A stretch of DNA of 64,000 nt from Crocodylus rhombifer. Taxonomy: Eukaryota > Chordata > Crocodylia > Crocodylidae. The position numbers and the translations under genes were made by a program. Numbering within the stretch: position 1 is the first letter of the stretch; each line of letters starts with the position of its first letter. Shown in pieces: positions 27,926-40,109 of this stretch. The notes under the pieces were generated by a model. It ran no database searches. It saw nothing but the letters and a program-made list of their open reading frames with translations, and was not told the DNA's origin. The DNA is taken from contig JAVSML010019169.1 of the NCBI GenBank assembly GCA_038503035.1, positions 17,729 through 81,728 on the forward strand, read 5' to 3'.

Positions 27926-30125
27926 CAGCGAGAGGATCTCCAGGGGCTTTGAGGGTTTGTGGGACAATGCTGGGGGGGGATGTTAGATGACGACAGGGCC
28001 CCTTCCCCTGAATCACAGAAGTCGGGTCGGACGGGAACTTGAAGATCTTCAAGTCCGACCCCGCGCCTGGGCAGGAGAAACATTGGGCTCAAATGACTCC
28101 AGCCAGGTAGGCATCAAGCCTCTTCTTAAAGATCCCCAGGGTAGGAGCCAGCACCACTTCCCTTGGAAGTTGGCTCCAGATCCTAGCCGCCCTGACCGGG
28201 AAGTAGTTTTTAGGGATGTCTAATCTAAACCTCCCCTCCAACCACTTGTGGCCGTTATTCCTTGTTATGTGGGGGGCGCTCAGGGAAACAAGGTCTCTCC
28301 CAAACTCTTCTGGTCCCCCCTAGTGAGTTTATAGATGGTCACCAGGTTCCCCCTCAGCCTTCTCTCGTGAAGGCTGAACAGGTTCAGGTCCTGCAGTCTC
28401 TCATTGTAGGATCTGCCCTGTTGTCCCCGGATCATGCGAGTGGCCTCCTCTGGACCCTCCATGCTGTCCACATCCCTCCTGAAGTGCAGCGCCCAGAGCT
28501 GGACGCAGTACTCCAGCTGCGGCCTGACCAGTGTCACGTAGAGGGGGAGGATCACCTCCCTGGACCTGCTCGAGATGCATCTGTGGATGCACAACAAAGT
28601 GCGGCTGGCCCTGCCAACCGTGGCCTCGCGTTGTCGGCCCATGTTCATCTTGGAGTCAGTAATGACTCCAAAATCCCTTTCTGCCTCCGTGCTCTCAAGA
28701 AGGGAGTTTCCCATCTTATAAGTGTGCTGCTGGTTACTACTGCCCACGTGCAGCACCCTGCACTTGTCAGTGTTGAAGCACATCCTGTTTTTGCTAGCCC
28801 ACCCCTGTAGCCTATCCAGGTCTTGCTACAGTCTTTCCCTCCCTACTAGGGTGCCCACCTCACCCCAAATTTTGTTATCATCAGTGAATTTAAACAGGTT
28901 GCATTTCACCCCGTTGTCCAAATCACTGATAAAGAGATTGAACATCGCAGGCCCCAGGACCGAGCCCTGGGGGACTCCGCTGCCCACTTCCCCCCAGTCG
29001 AATATGACCCATCCACCTCCACCCTCCGAGTGCGACCCTTCAGCCAATCTGCAATCCGTCTGACTGTGTAGGCATCAATGCCACGGTCGCCCAATTTTTT
29101 AATGAGGATGGGGTGGGAGACGGTGTCAAAGGCCTTGCTGAAGTCCAGAAAGATGACGTCCACAGCAAACCGTGGATAACCCAGAGACTGGTTTGGGGGT
29201 GAGGGGGGAGGATTTCTGGTCAGGATCAGGCCCCTTTGACCTCTCCGCCTCCCCCTCAAACAGCCAGACACAGGAGCTTAGCGCGGTCCTGGCAGCCTCC
29301 AGGTCCTTCTCCTTCTTGTGGAGCTGTCACAAGAGACCACAGTTAATACCTAGGCTCCCAGCAGGCGCTGCCTGGGGTGGGCACAGCCTGGAGCAGGGAG
29401 CTCGTGCCAGCCAGGGAGGTAAAGCCGTGGCCTGGATGGATTCCCCCGCTTCATGGGCACAGGCTGCAGCCAACCTGCAGTGCTGCCTGAGGCTGCCCTA
29501 GTGTAGACAAGCCCCAGCTGCAGCATCTGAGATGAGTATCTCTGTCCTCTGTTAGGAAACCAGCTCCCTGCTTCCAGGTCTTCGCATTTTCCCTCCTCAG
29601 AGCCTCCGTCCCGTGGTGGGCACCCCCCAGCTTCCTCCTGCCCGGGTGTCCTGGCATACAGCGCACTGGAGCACCACGTACCTCGATGAGGATCTTCATC
29701 TTGGAGGCCCTTTTCATTGCCACCTCCAGGAGCAGGACGGGTGCAGCAAGTGCGGTAGAAGGTCAGACCCCAGCCAGCCCCACGGCGGGTGCTCTGCTGT
29801 GCCTGGCTCTGGAGGGAGGCTGGCTCACCTCCCCACCCCGCCAGGCACCACGAGCGTCTTTCCTTGCTCGGCGCGGTGGGACACACAGATCCAGGATCCG
29901 GCCCAGCCACAGACAGCCCCACGCCCACAAAAACTTCCCTGCCCCCCAGTCAGCATGATGCAGCCCCCCAACCCACCACGATCCCAGCCCGTGGGGCAAG
30001 AGGCTTCCACTCACCAGCTCCTCCACCACGTGCCTGGAGGTGGAAGCAGAGAAGAGGGTGCAGAGCATTAGGATGCAACCGGAGAAAACCTGTCTCCCAG
30101 CCTCCCCATCTCTGGATGCTGGGAA
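27926..30125. repeat. Duplicated segment, copy A (interrupted by CR1)
   Basis: 27926-28010 plus about 29177-30125 align along their whole length with 44501-45550. Both share 'GCTGCCCTAGTGTAGACAAG', 'GGAAACCAGCTCCCTGCTT', 'CGATGAGGATCTTC' and 'AGAGGGTGCAGAGCATTAGG'. On the minus strand both copies preserve short open blocks with splice-like borders, for example the peptide ASKMKILIE before GTACGTG near 29690 and RHVVEEL before GTGAGTGG near 30015. This suggests pieces of an unidentified multi-exon gene. Confidence 0.8.
28011..29175 (-). mobile_element. CR1 LINE, 5' truncated, RT to 3' end
   Basis: Minus-strand frames give VIFLDFSKAFDTVSHPIL near 29100-29160, the CR1 reverse transcriptase. They also give CRVLHVGSSNQQHTYKMG, a run with CIHRCISSRSREVILPLY, LVRPQLEYCVQLWAL and LQDLNLFSLHERRLRGNLV near 28300-28780, the usual CR1 ORF2 end. 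Several frameshifts and stops make it inactive. It interrupts duplicated segment A, and the same site is empty in copy B. Confidence 0.93.
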
Positions 30126-31555
30126 GCCTTACAGACCCGGCACAGCCGGGGCCTGCCACTCCAGCCACCACAGGCCCCTGGCTACGGCCATGGCCAAATG
30201 CTGCGGAAGTCCTTGGTGCTGGAGGTACAACGTGGGCCAGTTGCAGGGCCTGCCGGCACCTGGATGCCACAGCTGTGGGCCTTCCTCCGGCACCCGTGCT
30301 GCTGGGGATGGGGACTGGGGTGGGAGCATGAAAGCTGCTCATCGCCATCACATGCAGCTCCAAGGACAGACACTCCGGGGACTCCCTGTTCCCACATCCA
30401 CACCCCACACCAGGCCCCCAAACATACCCACCCCCTCCCACAGCCCCCCCACACACCCCCATGAGTCCCCACCCCAACCACCCACCCCCCATATCTCCCC
30501 CACATACACCCCTTCCCCGCACACACAGCATACAAGAGTAAAACTGGATGTTGAGCTATGATGCAAGCACCTCTACATACACTACTCAAACACACAACTC
30601 AGGACAAAATATTTTTTCAATAAAATGAAAATAAGTTCTAGGTTGATGATTTTTTTTTTAGTATATTTGTTTTCTTTCCTAGTTTCAAGGTGGCAGCACC
30701 TCCCCTCTCAAAAGGAGTACTTCGGGGAGGGCAAGCAGAGGGATTCCTGGTGGCAGAGGTCAAGGGTTAGGGGTGGTACTTCCAGTCCCAAGATGGTGAC
30801 GAGGGGGCTATCAAGGGGTGGGGCTACCCTTGTGGCCCTCGATAGCTCCCCAGAACTCGTCAAGCTGCCCTCCACCCAAAATTATTGGCCGCCCTGGCCT
30901 AGGATCTCTTGAGCATGTATTAACGACCTTTTATAGATATTGGCCACTGCAGTCTGCTTTCCCTGTGGCAGGCTTGAGTGTGATGTCTTGTGTTGCACAA
31001 GGGTTGACTGTAGTTTTATGAAGAGTTTAATTTTGGATATGTCTGGGCTGGTTTGGACAGGGCTGATTTTGAAGTGAAAATGAAGCTCCAGGGGAGAGCT
31101 GCTACAATTGCTTGTCCCGTACCAGGAGAAGTCATGGTGCTTCTGGCTGTGGCATTTGGAGTTCCCCAGAAGTGCTTATTACTTAGCATTGTGCTTCAAC
31201 TTCATGTTGCACAGGTAAAGGGCTTAAGGAAATGGGAAGCTATACTACCGCAGACCAAAGGTCCATCTAGCTCAGCAACCTCTCTCACCCCCCTACACCA
31301 CCAGACAAAGTCAAGCCTTTTTTCACCTGGGCTGGGTCAGGTCCCCCCACGCAGAACGGGCTGGGTCAGGGCCCCTTTCTTCCATGGGGCTTGCCGACCC
31401 CCTGCTCCTCTTCGCATGGTCAGATGGGGCCTCACCGTCCTGCCCTGGGGACGGATCAAGACCACCAGCTAGAACTGATCCATAGATGGACTAGGCACTG
31501 CCCACCTGACCCGTGAGACCTGGGTAAGCAACACTGCTCTGGAGTAGGTGATTTT
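30126..31555. other. Intergenic / WDR73 downstream region
   Basis: 30400-30525 is a C-rich strand-asymmetric tract of CACCCC words. 30605-30680 is T/A-rich. A short unclassified repeat-like string 'ACCAAAGGTCCATCTAGCTC' is at 31256. No exon was recognised. Confidence 0.55.
30400..30525. repeat. C-rich CACCCC low-complexity tract
   Basis: Almost no G occurs on the plus strand for about 125 bp, with CCCCCAC and CACCCC words repeated irregularly. Confidence 0.85.
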
Positions 31556-31561
31556 TTTAAT
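31556..31561 (-). terminator. ATTAAA, candidate WDR73 polyadenylation signal
   Basis: This is the minus-strand ATTAAA hexamer about 295 bp past the WDR73 stop. It is the nearest good hexamer seen in the short downstream region and has not been proved. Confidence 0.35.
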
Positions 31562-31854
31562 GTAAAATAACCGTGATGACCAGCAAGAACATGGAAGGTT
31601 TTCAACCTTTGTCTGCAGGGCTGGAAACCAGGAAACAAAACAGCTGCCTGAGAGCGAGTAATGGGCCATGGGAGAACACACCTGGGATAACAGCTCCCAA
31701 AACAACGCCGGATTGACAACAGTAGTCCTTGAACTTGGGATTACTGACCGTGATTGTCAGCCTAAAGCAACCTTCACAGTTGCCCGTGCAGAGGCAGTCC
31801 GAGATCTGTGAAGAGGACTGCAGGAATGGCAGCGAGGTCCTAGGAGAAGGCGTG

Positions 31855-34800
31855 TTAACTGCTGCAAGGATCCATCCAGTCCCAAACATGAAGGGAGCCA
31901 TCGCTGGCTGCCGACAGCAGAGTCCTTGGTTTCCACGGATGCCACGTGTGTGCTGTGACCACGGCTCCATTGCCCGCTCCACTGAAGGCATGTCCTTTGT
32001 GAACAAACAGTGGGGTCGCTTCCCGGCTGGAGTCATCCCAGCTCTTTGTGTCATAGACGTGAACAGTCCCGTCAAAGCCTTGGTTAAAAGAAACAACAGA
32101 ATTGGTACAAAGCCTTGAGCAGGAAGCCCTATGGCCCCTTCAACCAGTTACATCCAGCTCTCGTTCAGTGCCCTCTCTGGAAAGTCAGGGAAGAAACACA
32201 CCAGGGCAGACACCTGGTTAGAGGCTTTTGTGCAGCTACCAGAGTCAGGGCTGGTTTTGGCAAGAAGGAAACTGCATCCCCGTGAGCAGCGCTGGTGGCA
32301 GCTGCTGAGGGGTACTCTGCAATGACCGCTGCCCGACTCCACTGCAAGCCATGACAGGAGCCTGGTCAGCGCATGGCCTCAGAGATGCAGACTGCTGTGG
32401 GCCCAGGCACTGAGCCAGAGTCAATCGCACTAGACACATGCAGCCTTCCCCTTTCTCCCAATACTCACCTGAAACAGCAAGGCATCCCTCCAGGGCTGGA
32501 GCCCAGGAGACACCCAGGAACTCCGTGTTCTGCCCAGGCACAGGGACTTTGCACGTGGCCCGTTTCAGAGGCGTTGAGCCACTTCTCAAATCCATCAGCA
32601 TGAGTTGCCCCCCAGATGAGAAGCAGGCTGCAGTGAGTGCCCCCCCGTCAGGGCTGTGCCCCACGCCCATGCACCAGTGCTCTCCTCCCAGGGCTGACGA
32701 GACGGGCGCACCCTCCAAAGGACTTGGCGGCTGCCGAATATCCACCAAGCTGAGTCGTCCCTTCATGGAGCAGACAAGAAACGTGTTGCAGTCCAGGAAC
32801 TCCAGGCCACCGACCTCGTCGCTGTTGCTAGAGGCTCAGAGAGAAGGAAGAAGCTCAGGACTCAGAGGGAACGGCACGGTTTGGAGGCTGCTACTCCAGC
32901 CTCTATTTAGGGGCAGGACAAACGAGCGGGCCGGAGCGCGCTCCTCAGCGGGTACTAGGGCCGTCTCCCTGGAGGCAACTTCATGAATGAGGGGCAAGAG
33001 TTTTTCAGCACGACTGATCACAGGGGGCTGGAGACTGCCCTACACCCAACCTTGCAGGGGATCGTTCTGCTGTCGCTGGGTAACGTCCAGCCCTGGGTGC
33101 AGCTCCTGGGGCAAGGCTGAGGCACCGCACAAATCTCGCTTAAGACCTTTGCCCTGACAGGAATGTCACCCATGAATCCAAACCCCCAGCTACAGATGGT
33201 GCAAAAAGAACCGTGGGGTCGCACACCTTTCACGGCCAACAGTCGAGATGGGAACACGGAGGGGCAAACACAGACCCTGTGGTGCCGTCCTCTTTTCCCA
33301 CAGCACCAGGGTCCCACCACATGCTCAGGGTGGCTCCTGAACAGAGGTAACTCCCATTTGCATGGCATGGGGAAGTAGGACTGGCCCAGGTTCACAAAGG
33401 GTATCTAAGTGCCGAATAACAAGTCATTTCAATGGGAGTTTGACACCCAAGGAGGAGGAATCTCAGCATTTAAAGCATGACCCCCATATGCCACCCGTTC
33501 TGAGCACTGATACCCTGCCTTGCCCAACCCCCAGCACAGCAAAGGCAGGCAGCGTTTTGCGGCCAAATACCTGCTCTGTAGATGCTTCTCTTTGACTCGA
33601 TCTCTGTAACTTGGACATTGCTGACTCTTGAGCCATGAAGCACCCAGGGGTTCCTAGCAAAAGCAGTTGCAATTTTGGCCCAAGATTTCTCACTGGCATT
33701 TCCCGCAGGGATGGTACTTATAAAATTAATAACATCTATGAGAGAGAAAAGAGAAGAGCTTTACTACAGTGCGAGGCCCTCGCTGATCTACCACGCAGAC
33801 GTGCTTGGTCAGCATGCGGACATACAACCCGACCGACTCCTTGTATGACTCAATTCTCTTCCAAGGCAGAAGCACCGCGTCTGCCGGACATGCTGTGACA
33901 GGCTAGTTAGAAACCCGGCAAGTCCAAGCTGGGAAGTGTCAAGCTAGTGGTCTGCGGTCACTACAAGCAGAATAAAATTGATGACACTTCTGAGCCATAG
34001 ATGCCAAGTGGCTTTACAAAGGCAGATAAAACACCACGACCAGACACAGGGCAGGGGAAGCAACTTGTAATAGCTGACAACCCACCGAGCCCTTTATCTT
34101 GTCCTGCTCACAGCTCTCAGATCTGCACCTGCTAAACGAATGGGCTTCGTGCAAACGCTTGCAAGAGTGACGGAGCAGCTGCCTGGCGCGAGGCAGGTCC
34201 AAGGTGGGAAGTGGGATGAGAATCCCGGTCTCCCGGCCCTCAGGCTGGTGCCACAGCCACCGGGCTCTGCTGCCTCCCCAGGGGAGGAGCACAAACCCAA
34301 GCGTCCAGCCAAGCAGATGCCTGCAGGGCAGGGGACTCGCCCCGCCACCAGTACCAATGAGCAGAAGTCAACAGGCTGCAGCTGCAGGAGGAAGTTGGGA
34401 ACAGATGTCAGGGCCGGCAGCAGGGGAAGGGAGTTCCCAGTTCATGCCTAGCAGAGGCATGGCCATGGCAGCATCGCCGTCCGGAGCAGAGTTGCTGTGG
34501 CCACAAGCCACCTCCTAGAGCAGGGGCAAGCAAGATGCAGCCTGCAGGCAGGATCTGGCCTGTTGAGGGATTTTATTCAGCCCATGGTGGGTCCCCTGCG
34601 CCTGTGCGGCTCAGGAACAGGGGGCAGCCAAGCCTTGGCGCGTGCAGCCAGTCCCAGGCATGTGACGGTCGCTGCCAGAGTCAGTCTCCGGGCAGGCTCC
34701 GCGGTGGTGGCTCGCTGCCTGGCTGCTGCTGCCAGTCCAACCTGCGCCCACGACCAAGGGTGCTGGCCAGTGCGGTGAGCTAAGCCGGGCAGAGGGGTTG

Positions 34801-37665
34801 GGGCCGCAGGTGGGCGGGAAGTGGCACCCAGGACCTGGACAGACGGGCTGAGATCACGGGGCGACGACAGCATGGGCCCGAGGCGTGATCCGCTCCCCAC
34901 GTCCCAGCCTGTGGAACTGGTGCCACCGCAGGGATGTGCGGGTCACGGCTCTGCCTCTGCACGATGACGGACCCAGCCCTGGAAACAGCTCACGTAAACT
35001 CCTCAAGTAGCCCTGCAGCCCAACTAACTGCCCACCGCTGTCCTAGAGATGGCACGGCCTCCAAGACGCAACCTGCCCTCGCCCTGCAGGCAGAGGCATT
35101 CAGCCCACAGTGCTCCTGGCTACAAGCAGGTTCCACTCCAGGACAACCAAGGCTGCCGAGTCTTTCGCCCCAAGGACATCTGGGGGCTTCGGTGGCCGGG
35201 CTAACATCCTGTCCCTCCCAGACCCCCAGTGCACCAGCAAGCAAACCTCCGAGGAGCACGACAGCTTTGCATCTGGCAGATCCCAAGGTGCCTGTGCTGC
35301 ACCACTCAGCTATTATTCATAGACAGGTTCACTTACCAGTGTCCTCTGCTGCCATCTGCCAAACCTGCAGGGAACTGTCAGGGGGGCCACTGGTCACCAG
35401 CAAGCTGGGAAGACAGACAGAGATGCGAGCTCTTCAGCAACAGGGAGCAACCCTGCCCCTCATAGTTTCATATTTCTTAGGGGTGGAAGGGTCCTAAACA
35501 GATCATGAGATCTGACACCCTGCCCTGCGCAGGAACAGGTGCCACAGTCATATCACCCCAGCCAAATCTGTTCAGCCTCCTCTTGAAGACTCCCAAGGTA
35601 GGAGAGAGCACCACCTCACTTGGGAGTCCATTCCAGAGCCTGGCAGCTCCGACTGTAATGTCTCCTGATGTCCAGCTTGAACCTCCTCCTTACCAATCTG
35701 TAATCCCGGGTAACTCTTGGTAACCCTGGGTAATTCCTAAAACCCTCAGGCCAGGCCTGCCTGCTCTGGTGCCTCCTCACACCCCGGCTTGGCCACTGCC
35801 GTGCTGCACCAGCCCTGCCGCATCTCTGCAAGACATCTGGGCACAGCCCAGACTGGGGAACCCTACAGGCCTTGGGCAGGTGAAAGCAGCCCTGGGATCG
35901 CAGCTCTAGCAGTGCTGCACCAAGACTGTTCTGTTCACCGTGAACAAACCCCGAGGGAAGGAGCCGAGCCAGGAGCCGTGTGCATGGTGGCACAGATCTC
36001 GGGGCAGGGGCAAAGCCTGCACAGAGGCATGAGGCCTGTCTGCTGGCAGGGATGTTCCCCACCCAGAGGAGGCTAAAACCAGAGACGCTGCAGATGATAT
36101 GAACTCTTTGAGGAGCTGGCTGGGAACCCCTTCATGAACTGCCTGACGCAGGGGGTTTCTGGCCGTGGTGGCCGAAATGTTTGAATGGCTTTTTCTGCAT
36201 TATCCTACAGGAACCACCTCAGGTGGGGAATAAAAGTGATTTTCTAATTTCAAAACACTTTGGCAAGCGCTGCCTAAAGAGGAGCCGGGTCAGGGCAGAG
36301 CCGAGGTCCCCAGCCGAATGTTTCCCGTTGGGGTCCCATCAAGACAGCCGAAAACCCAACCTGTGTCCTAATGCCAGATGGGAAACGTGTCTGAGGTGAG
36401 ACCATCACTGCAGGACGGAGAGGTTGGCGATGGCCTAGCCCTCCCACAGGCCCTGCGAGAGCCTAGACAGCCAAGAGCCTTGGGGTATTCATGTCAGCCT
36501 CGCAGCTGCTGGAGAGGGAGCGGAGCTAGGGCAGCCTCCTCTGCACAGCTGCTGTTGGCTCCTCCAGCCTCCCCTCCCCAGGTCACATCAGCACAGCAAG
36601 TGCAGAGAGGCCAATACCCCCCAAAGCCCTCCAGCATCAGCCTCCAGAGCGGGGAAAGCAGGACAGGAGGGAGAAGCGACTGCCCCAGCAAGAGGTAAAT
36701 GCCACAGATAAACCTCTGAGGGCAGACAGGAGCGAGGTACAGACCGTGCCGGGGGGAGACCGGGTGCACGGGGCCAAGCAGACCAGGCTGCATCAGGGAA
36801 GAGGCCACAGGGAGGAGACAGCGAGAAGCAATGGGAAACACCACAGTACTGGAGAGAGAGATGAGAAAATAGAAGTAAGGGAGCCAGAGCCGTGACTGTC
36901 ACACATCGTACCTACCAACCTACCTGGTGTCTGGCACGTGCTTCAAGCCATGTACTGGGCAGCGCGAAAAGCCTCCGCGCTCCACCTTGAAGTCCCTCTC
37001 TGGACATAACCCCTGCAAGCCAGAGGCAGACGGGCCGTCACTACCACCGCACACGCAGGCAGCGCTCCCGGCACCGTGCAAAGGGCACCACCAGGCCTCT
37101 GGTGGGGGGAGGCAGGGGGAGCCCTCGGCTGGGGCCAGAGCTGGATCCCGCGATGCTGCCCCCGACCCTCACCTGCTTCTCCTGGGCGCAGAGCCGCGGG
37201 GGCAGCCCCAGCTGCAGGATCTCGCTCCTGCTGCAGCCACCGTATCCGGCCACCAAGAGGCCTGGGGGTGGAGAGACGGGGTGAGGCGCCGCGGCCTGCG
37301 GGGCCCCGAGGCACGGCCCCGCGGCAACCTGCTGCCCGGGGGGGGGGGCCCTGTCCTTGCCCCTCCCCCTGCCCCGCCCCCACCGCCTCCCCAGGCCTCA
37401 ACCCCAGCCCCGGCTCACTCGGGCCGTGGCTCCACTCGAGGACGCGCGTGGGCTCCTGCAGGTCGAACACGTGCAGATCCTCGTACCTGGGGGGCGGGGC
37501 GGGCGCGTCACGTGGGGGAAAGGGGAGTGGGAGGGGCCCAGTTCCACCCCCGACCCCGCCCACTCACAGCGCGAGCGAGTCCAACACCCAGTCCTCTTCC
37601 TCCTCCTCCTTCTCCTCCTTTTCCTCCTGCTGCGGCAGCTGCTCCCCATCCATGGGCGCCGCCAT
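31855..37665 (-). CDS. WDR73: WD repeat-containing protein 73, complete coding region
   Basis: Eight exons read downward: 37665-37568, 37486-37419, 37261-37173, 37012-36924, 35404-35337, 33735-33571, 32834-32469 and 32078-31855. They sum to 1167 bp, or 388 residues plus TAA, against 378 in human. All borders are GT-AG and phases close. Landmarks are [136 protein letters not shown] and a terminal [10 protein letters not shown]. These follow human WDR73 in order. The family forms a WD40 beta-propeller. Human WDR73 mutations cause Galloway-Mowat syndrome, and the protein is linked to the integrator/INTS9-INTS11 complex and microtubules. Odd point: an acidic E/K run between the start and DWVLDS lengthens the N-terminus relative to human. 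The exon 7 acceptor at 32834 was chosen because a nearer AG would break the frame. Confidence 0.96.
34514..34930. mobile_element. Possible hAT-like non-autonomous element in WDR73 intron
   Basis: GCAGGGGCAAGCAAGATGCA with 'GGCAGGATCTGGCCTGTTGA' resembles the start of the CAGGGGTGGGCAA hAT family copies at 41158 and 49844. The right end is not clear, so the end coordinate is approximate. Confidence 0.35.
35466..35720 (-). mobile_element. CR1 LINE fragment in WDR73 intron 4
   Basis: 'CACCCCAGCCAAATCTGTTC', 'AGCCTCCTCTTGAAGACTCC' and 'TCCATTCCAGAGCCTGGCAG' are the antisense CR1 3' region. It lies between the WDR73 exons at 36924 and 35404, on the same strand as the gene. Confidence 0.85.
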
Positions 37666-37970
37666 GTCTCCTTCGCGTCACTTCCGGCACGCCTGCCCTT
37701 CCCAGTCACGTGGCCGCCCCCAACCCGGAATCAGGGGGGCGGGGACGGTGTGGGCCCGAGCCTCCTGGCGCGCATGCGCGAGAAGGAGTCGGGGCTTTAC
37801 GCCGGCTGCAGCTGAAGAACACGCATGCGCGCGCGGAGGAGGAGGAGGGTTCTGCTCCCCCTCCCCGTTCTGACGTCGGCGGGTGCGCATGCGCGCCAGG
37901 AGGAAGCGGCAGCTGCTTCCCTTCCCCCATGCTAAAGCCGCCCGGTGCGCATGCGCAGCATCCCCACAGT
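37050..37970. promoter_or_regulatory. CpG island and WDR73 promoter
   Basis: CpG density is high from the third WDR73 exon to about 37970. Just upstream of the start codon are CTTCCGG (37680-37686, ETS/GABPA type), TGACGTC (37871-37877, CRE type) and four near-identical GCGCATGCGC palindromes at 37770, 37822, 37885 and 37947. There is no TATA box. This is the layout of a housekeeping promoter. No partner gene on the plus strand was recognised. Confidence 0.85.
37770..37957. promoter_or_regulatory. Cluster of four NRF1-type sites
   Basis: GCGCATGCGC occurs at 37770-37779, CGCATGCGC at 37822-37830, TGCGCATGCGC at 37884-37894 and TGCGCATGCGCA at 37946-37957, with spacings of 52, 63 and 62 bp. 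This matches the known palindromic NRF1 motif. The cluster lies about 105-290 bp upstream of the WDR73 ATG. Confidence 0.8.
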
Positions 37971-38433
37971 AAACTACACAAGAGGGCACGTGCCGCACTT
38001 CCGTGCAACTAGGTTCACCTCGTGTGCAGTAGGTTTAGCAGATAAAGGCCGGGGAATAGATAAGGTCTCTTTTTGCACCAGAAGACTTTCTACCATGGTT
38101 ATATTGGTTTCATACCTTGCAAAAAAAAAAAAAGGAACAGATATTTCCATGCGTTGATGCTTCTAGCCTCTTGGGTAGTCAAAAATGAACGTCTGCCATT
38201 TGGATTTCCTTGAGACTGGCTGTGCACTTCACCGTGTTTTCTAGCATGGTAGCAACATCCTTGTAGGCACGTTTCTTGAGTCCTTTCCCAGAAAGTCCTG
38301 CCTGAATCTTTCTCGGTCCTTGCATGCACGGTTGGGATGCAGAATGATGAAGAAAGCCCTGCGCTCAAAAGCTTGTCTAACTAGTTGTTAACTTTTATTG
38401 GATAAGCTGTATGGTTGGAATAAAAATTATAAG
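37971..38433. other. Intergenic, nothing recognised
   Basis: AT-richer sequence with a poly-A run at 38119-38132 follows the CpG island. No exon or known repeat was seen. Confidence 0.6.
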
Positions 38434-39060
38434 ATCATAGAAAACGAGGGTTGGAAGGGAGCTCAGGAGGTCACATCCAGTGCAACCCCCTGCTCCAAGC
38501 AGGCCCAGCCCCAACTACATCATCCCAGCCAAGGCTTGGTCTAGCTGGGTCTTCAAAACCTCCAAGGATGGAGGTTGCAGCACCTCTCTGGTGCTCCAGT
38601 GCTTCACCACCCTCTTCATGAGAGAGTTTTTCCTAATATCCAACCTCAACTTCCCTTGCTGCAGCTTGAGCCCATTGCTCCTTGTCCTGTCGTCTGCCCC
38701 CACTGAGACCAGCCCAGCTCCATCCTCTTTGCACCCCCTGCAGGGAGGTGACGGCTGCTATTCAATCCCCCTCGCTCTTCTCTTCTGCAAACCAAATCAG
38801 CCCAGTTCCCTCAGCCTCTCCTCCCCTATCAAATCCCCCCTCGGTCTTCTCTTCTGCAGACAACAATAGCCCAGTTCCCTCCTCTCTTACCAGTCATGCC
38901 CCCCGACCCCCAGCCACCCTCCACCAGACTCTCTCCAATGTGTCCACATCCCTTCTGTCCTGGGCCCACAGCTGGACACAGGACTCCAGATGTGGCGTCC
39001 CCGGTGCCGAACAGAGGGGAGGAATCACTGCTGGCACCGCTCTGACCAGTGCAGCCCCTC
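38434..39060 (-). mobile_element. CR1 LINE 3' region
   Basis: 'TCATAGAAAACGAGGGTTGG', 'GAGGTCACATCCAGTGCAAC', 'TCATCCCAGCCAAGGCTTGG' and 'TTCTTCACCACCCTC'-type words are antisense CR1. Near 38950-39010 'CTGGACACAGGACTCCAGAT' continues into the 5' side of the fragment. It is partly duplicated internally near 38810-38880. Confidence 0.85.
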
Positions 39061-39867
39061 AGCCCGCCCCAGACCCCAGCTGCCGCCTCAGGGCAACGAA
39101 CGAGCCTGCGAGTCGTGACCAAGCGCCGAGCAAGCCCGGCCCCACCTAAGCCGCTCCGCCGGGCGATGAGGCCGCCGGGCTGAGCACCCTGCTTCCCGCC
39201 AAGGTGCCTCCAGCTCAGCGGAGAATCGCCTCCTTTTCCTCCGGGTCCAGCTCGCGAGCTCCTGAATGCCCCAGCTGTTACCTGTCAGGTAAACCGATAC
39301 CGCAGGACGTCAACAGCTCGGGGCCAGCGCTGCCTCCGGCGCTCCCTGGGCTCATTGCTGTCATCCGCTTCCTTAAGCCCCAGGGAGGTTTGCAGGAAGG
39401 AGGCGCGCACGGGCAGCGGGCACAGGGTCCCAACCTGCTCCGCTGCCCTTGGCACGGGACCGTTTTAACCGTGACCTCCTGGCTCGCTGCGGCTCAAAAG
39501 CCTCCGTGTCAGCGGACCACGATGCTCCTCCGTCACCGTCGTGTGGCTCTGGGGGCTCGGCGTCCTGGGAGGGGCGCGGGGCGCCCGTCTCGCTGGTGGG
39601 CAGCTCCTGCGGTGCTGGGCGCACCCCGAGGTGCTGGGCGGCAGGTCTGGGAGGACCTGGGAGGAGCGGGGGCATCAGCCGGGGGCTCGCGCTGGGTGCG
39701 GAGCCGGCTGGACTTGGTGACAGGAAGGCTGGGTTGTGCCGGCTGATGTGGAAACTCTGGTGTGGACGGCAAAAGGCAACTTCCCTCGTGAAACTGCAGC
39801 GTGAGCTTGGTGCCCAGTAGCCTGTTTTACTGAGCATTAGCAAAATAGTGCATTTTTTTAACGTGTC

Positions 39868-40054
39868 AATGTGCTACTGTGCATTAAAGTGCATGTGTAG
39901 ATGTACCTACCGGGTTGCAGTGAGGCTCACGCTGGGCATATATCTGTATATGCAGACAGAATGGTTAAAGGAAAGACTTGAGGTGTTTCTCTTGGCATCA
40001 TATGATACTGGTTATTAGTAACCAAGTGCTTGCCACTTAAGGAGCTATTAGTGC
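39868..40054. repeat. 190-bp repeat unit, copy 1
   Basis: This unit matches 49655-49843 at high identity, including 'GTGCATTAAAGTGCATGTGT', 'CTGTATATGCAGACAGAATG' and 'TTGCCACTTAAGGAGCT'. Both copies run straight into the TIR of a hAT element at the same base (TTAGTG then CAGG). In this copy the hAT is cut off near 40110 by the gypsy element. Confidence 0.85.
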
Positions 40055-40109
40055 AGGCGTGGTCAAAATATGGCTTGTGGGCCGCATCTGGCTCACAGGG
40101 ATTTTGTCC

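Noticed and set aside
28011..29175. A cellular gene encoding a reverse-transcriptase-like protein
   Set aside because: Frameshifts, stops and typical CR1 ORF2 motifs mark it as a dead LINE copy.
37568..37665. Acidic E/K run in WDR73 exon 1 as a triplet-expansion locus
   Set aside because: The GAG/AAG codons are mixed and short; length variation is possible but nothing shows an expansion.
36927..38012. 361-codon open frame on the plus strand across the WDR73 promoter
   Set aside because: It runs antisense through WDR73 exons 1-4 in a CpG island, where stop codons are rare by composition. Proline/alanine/arginine-rich, no domain.
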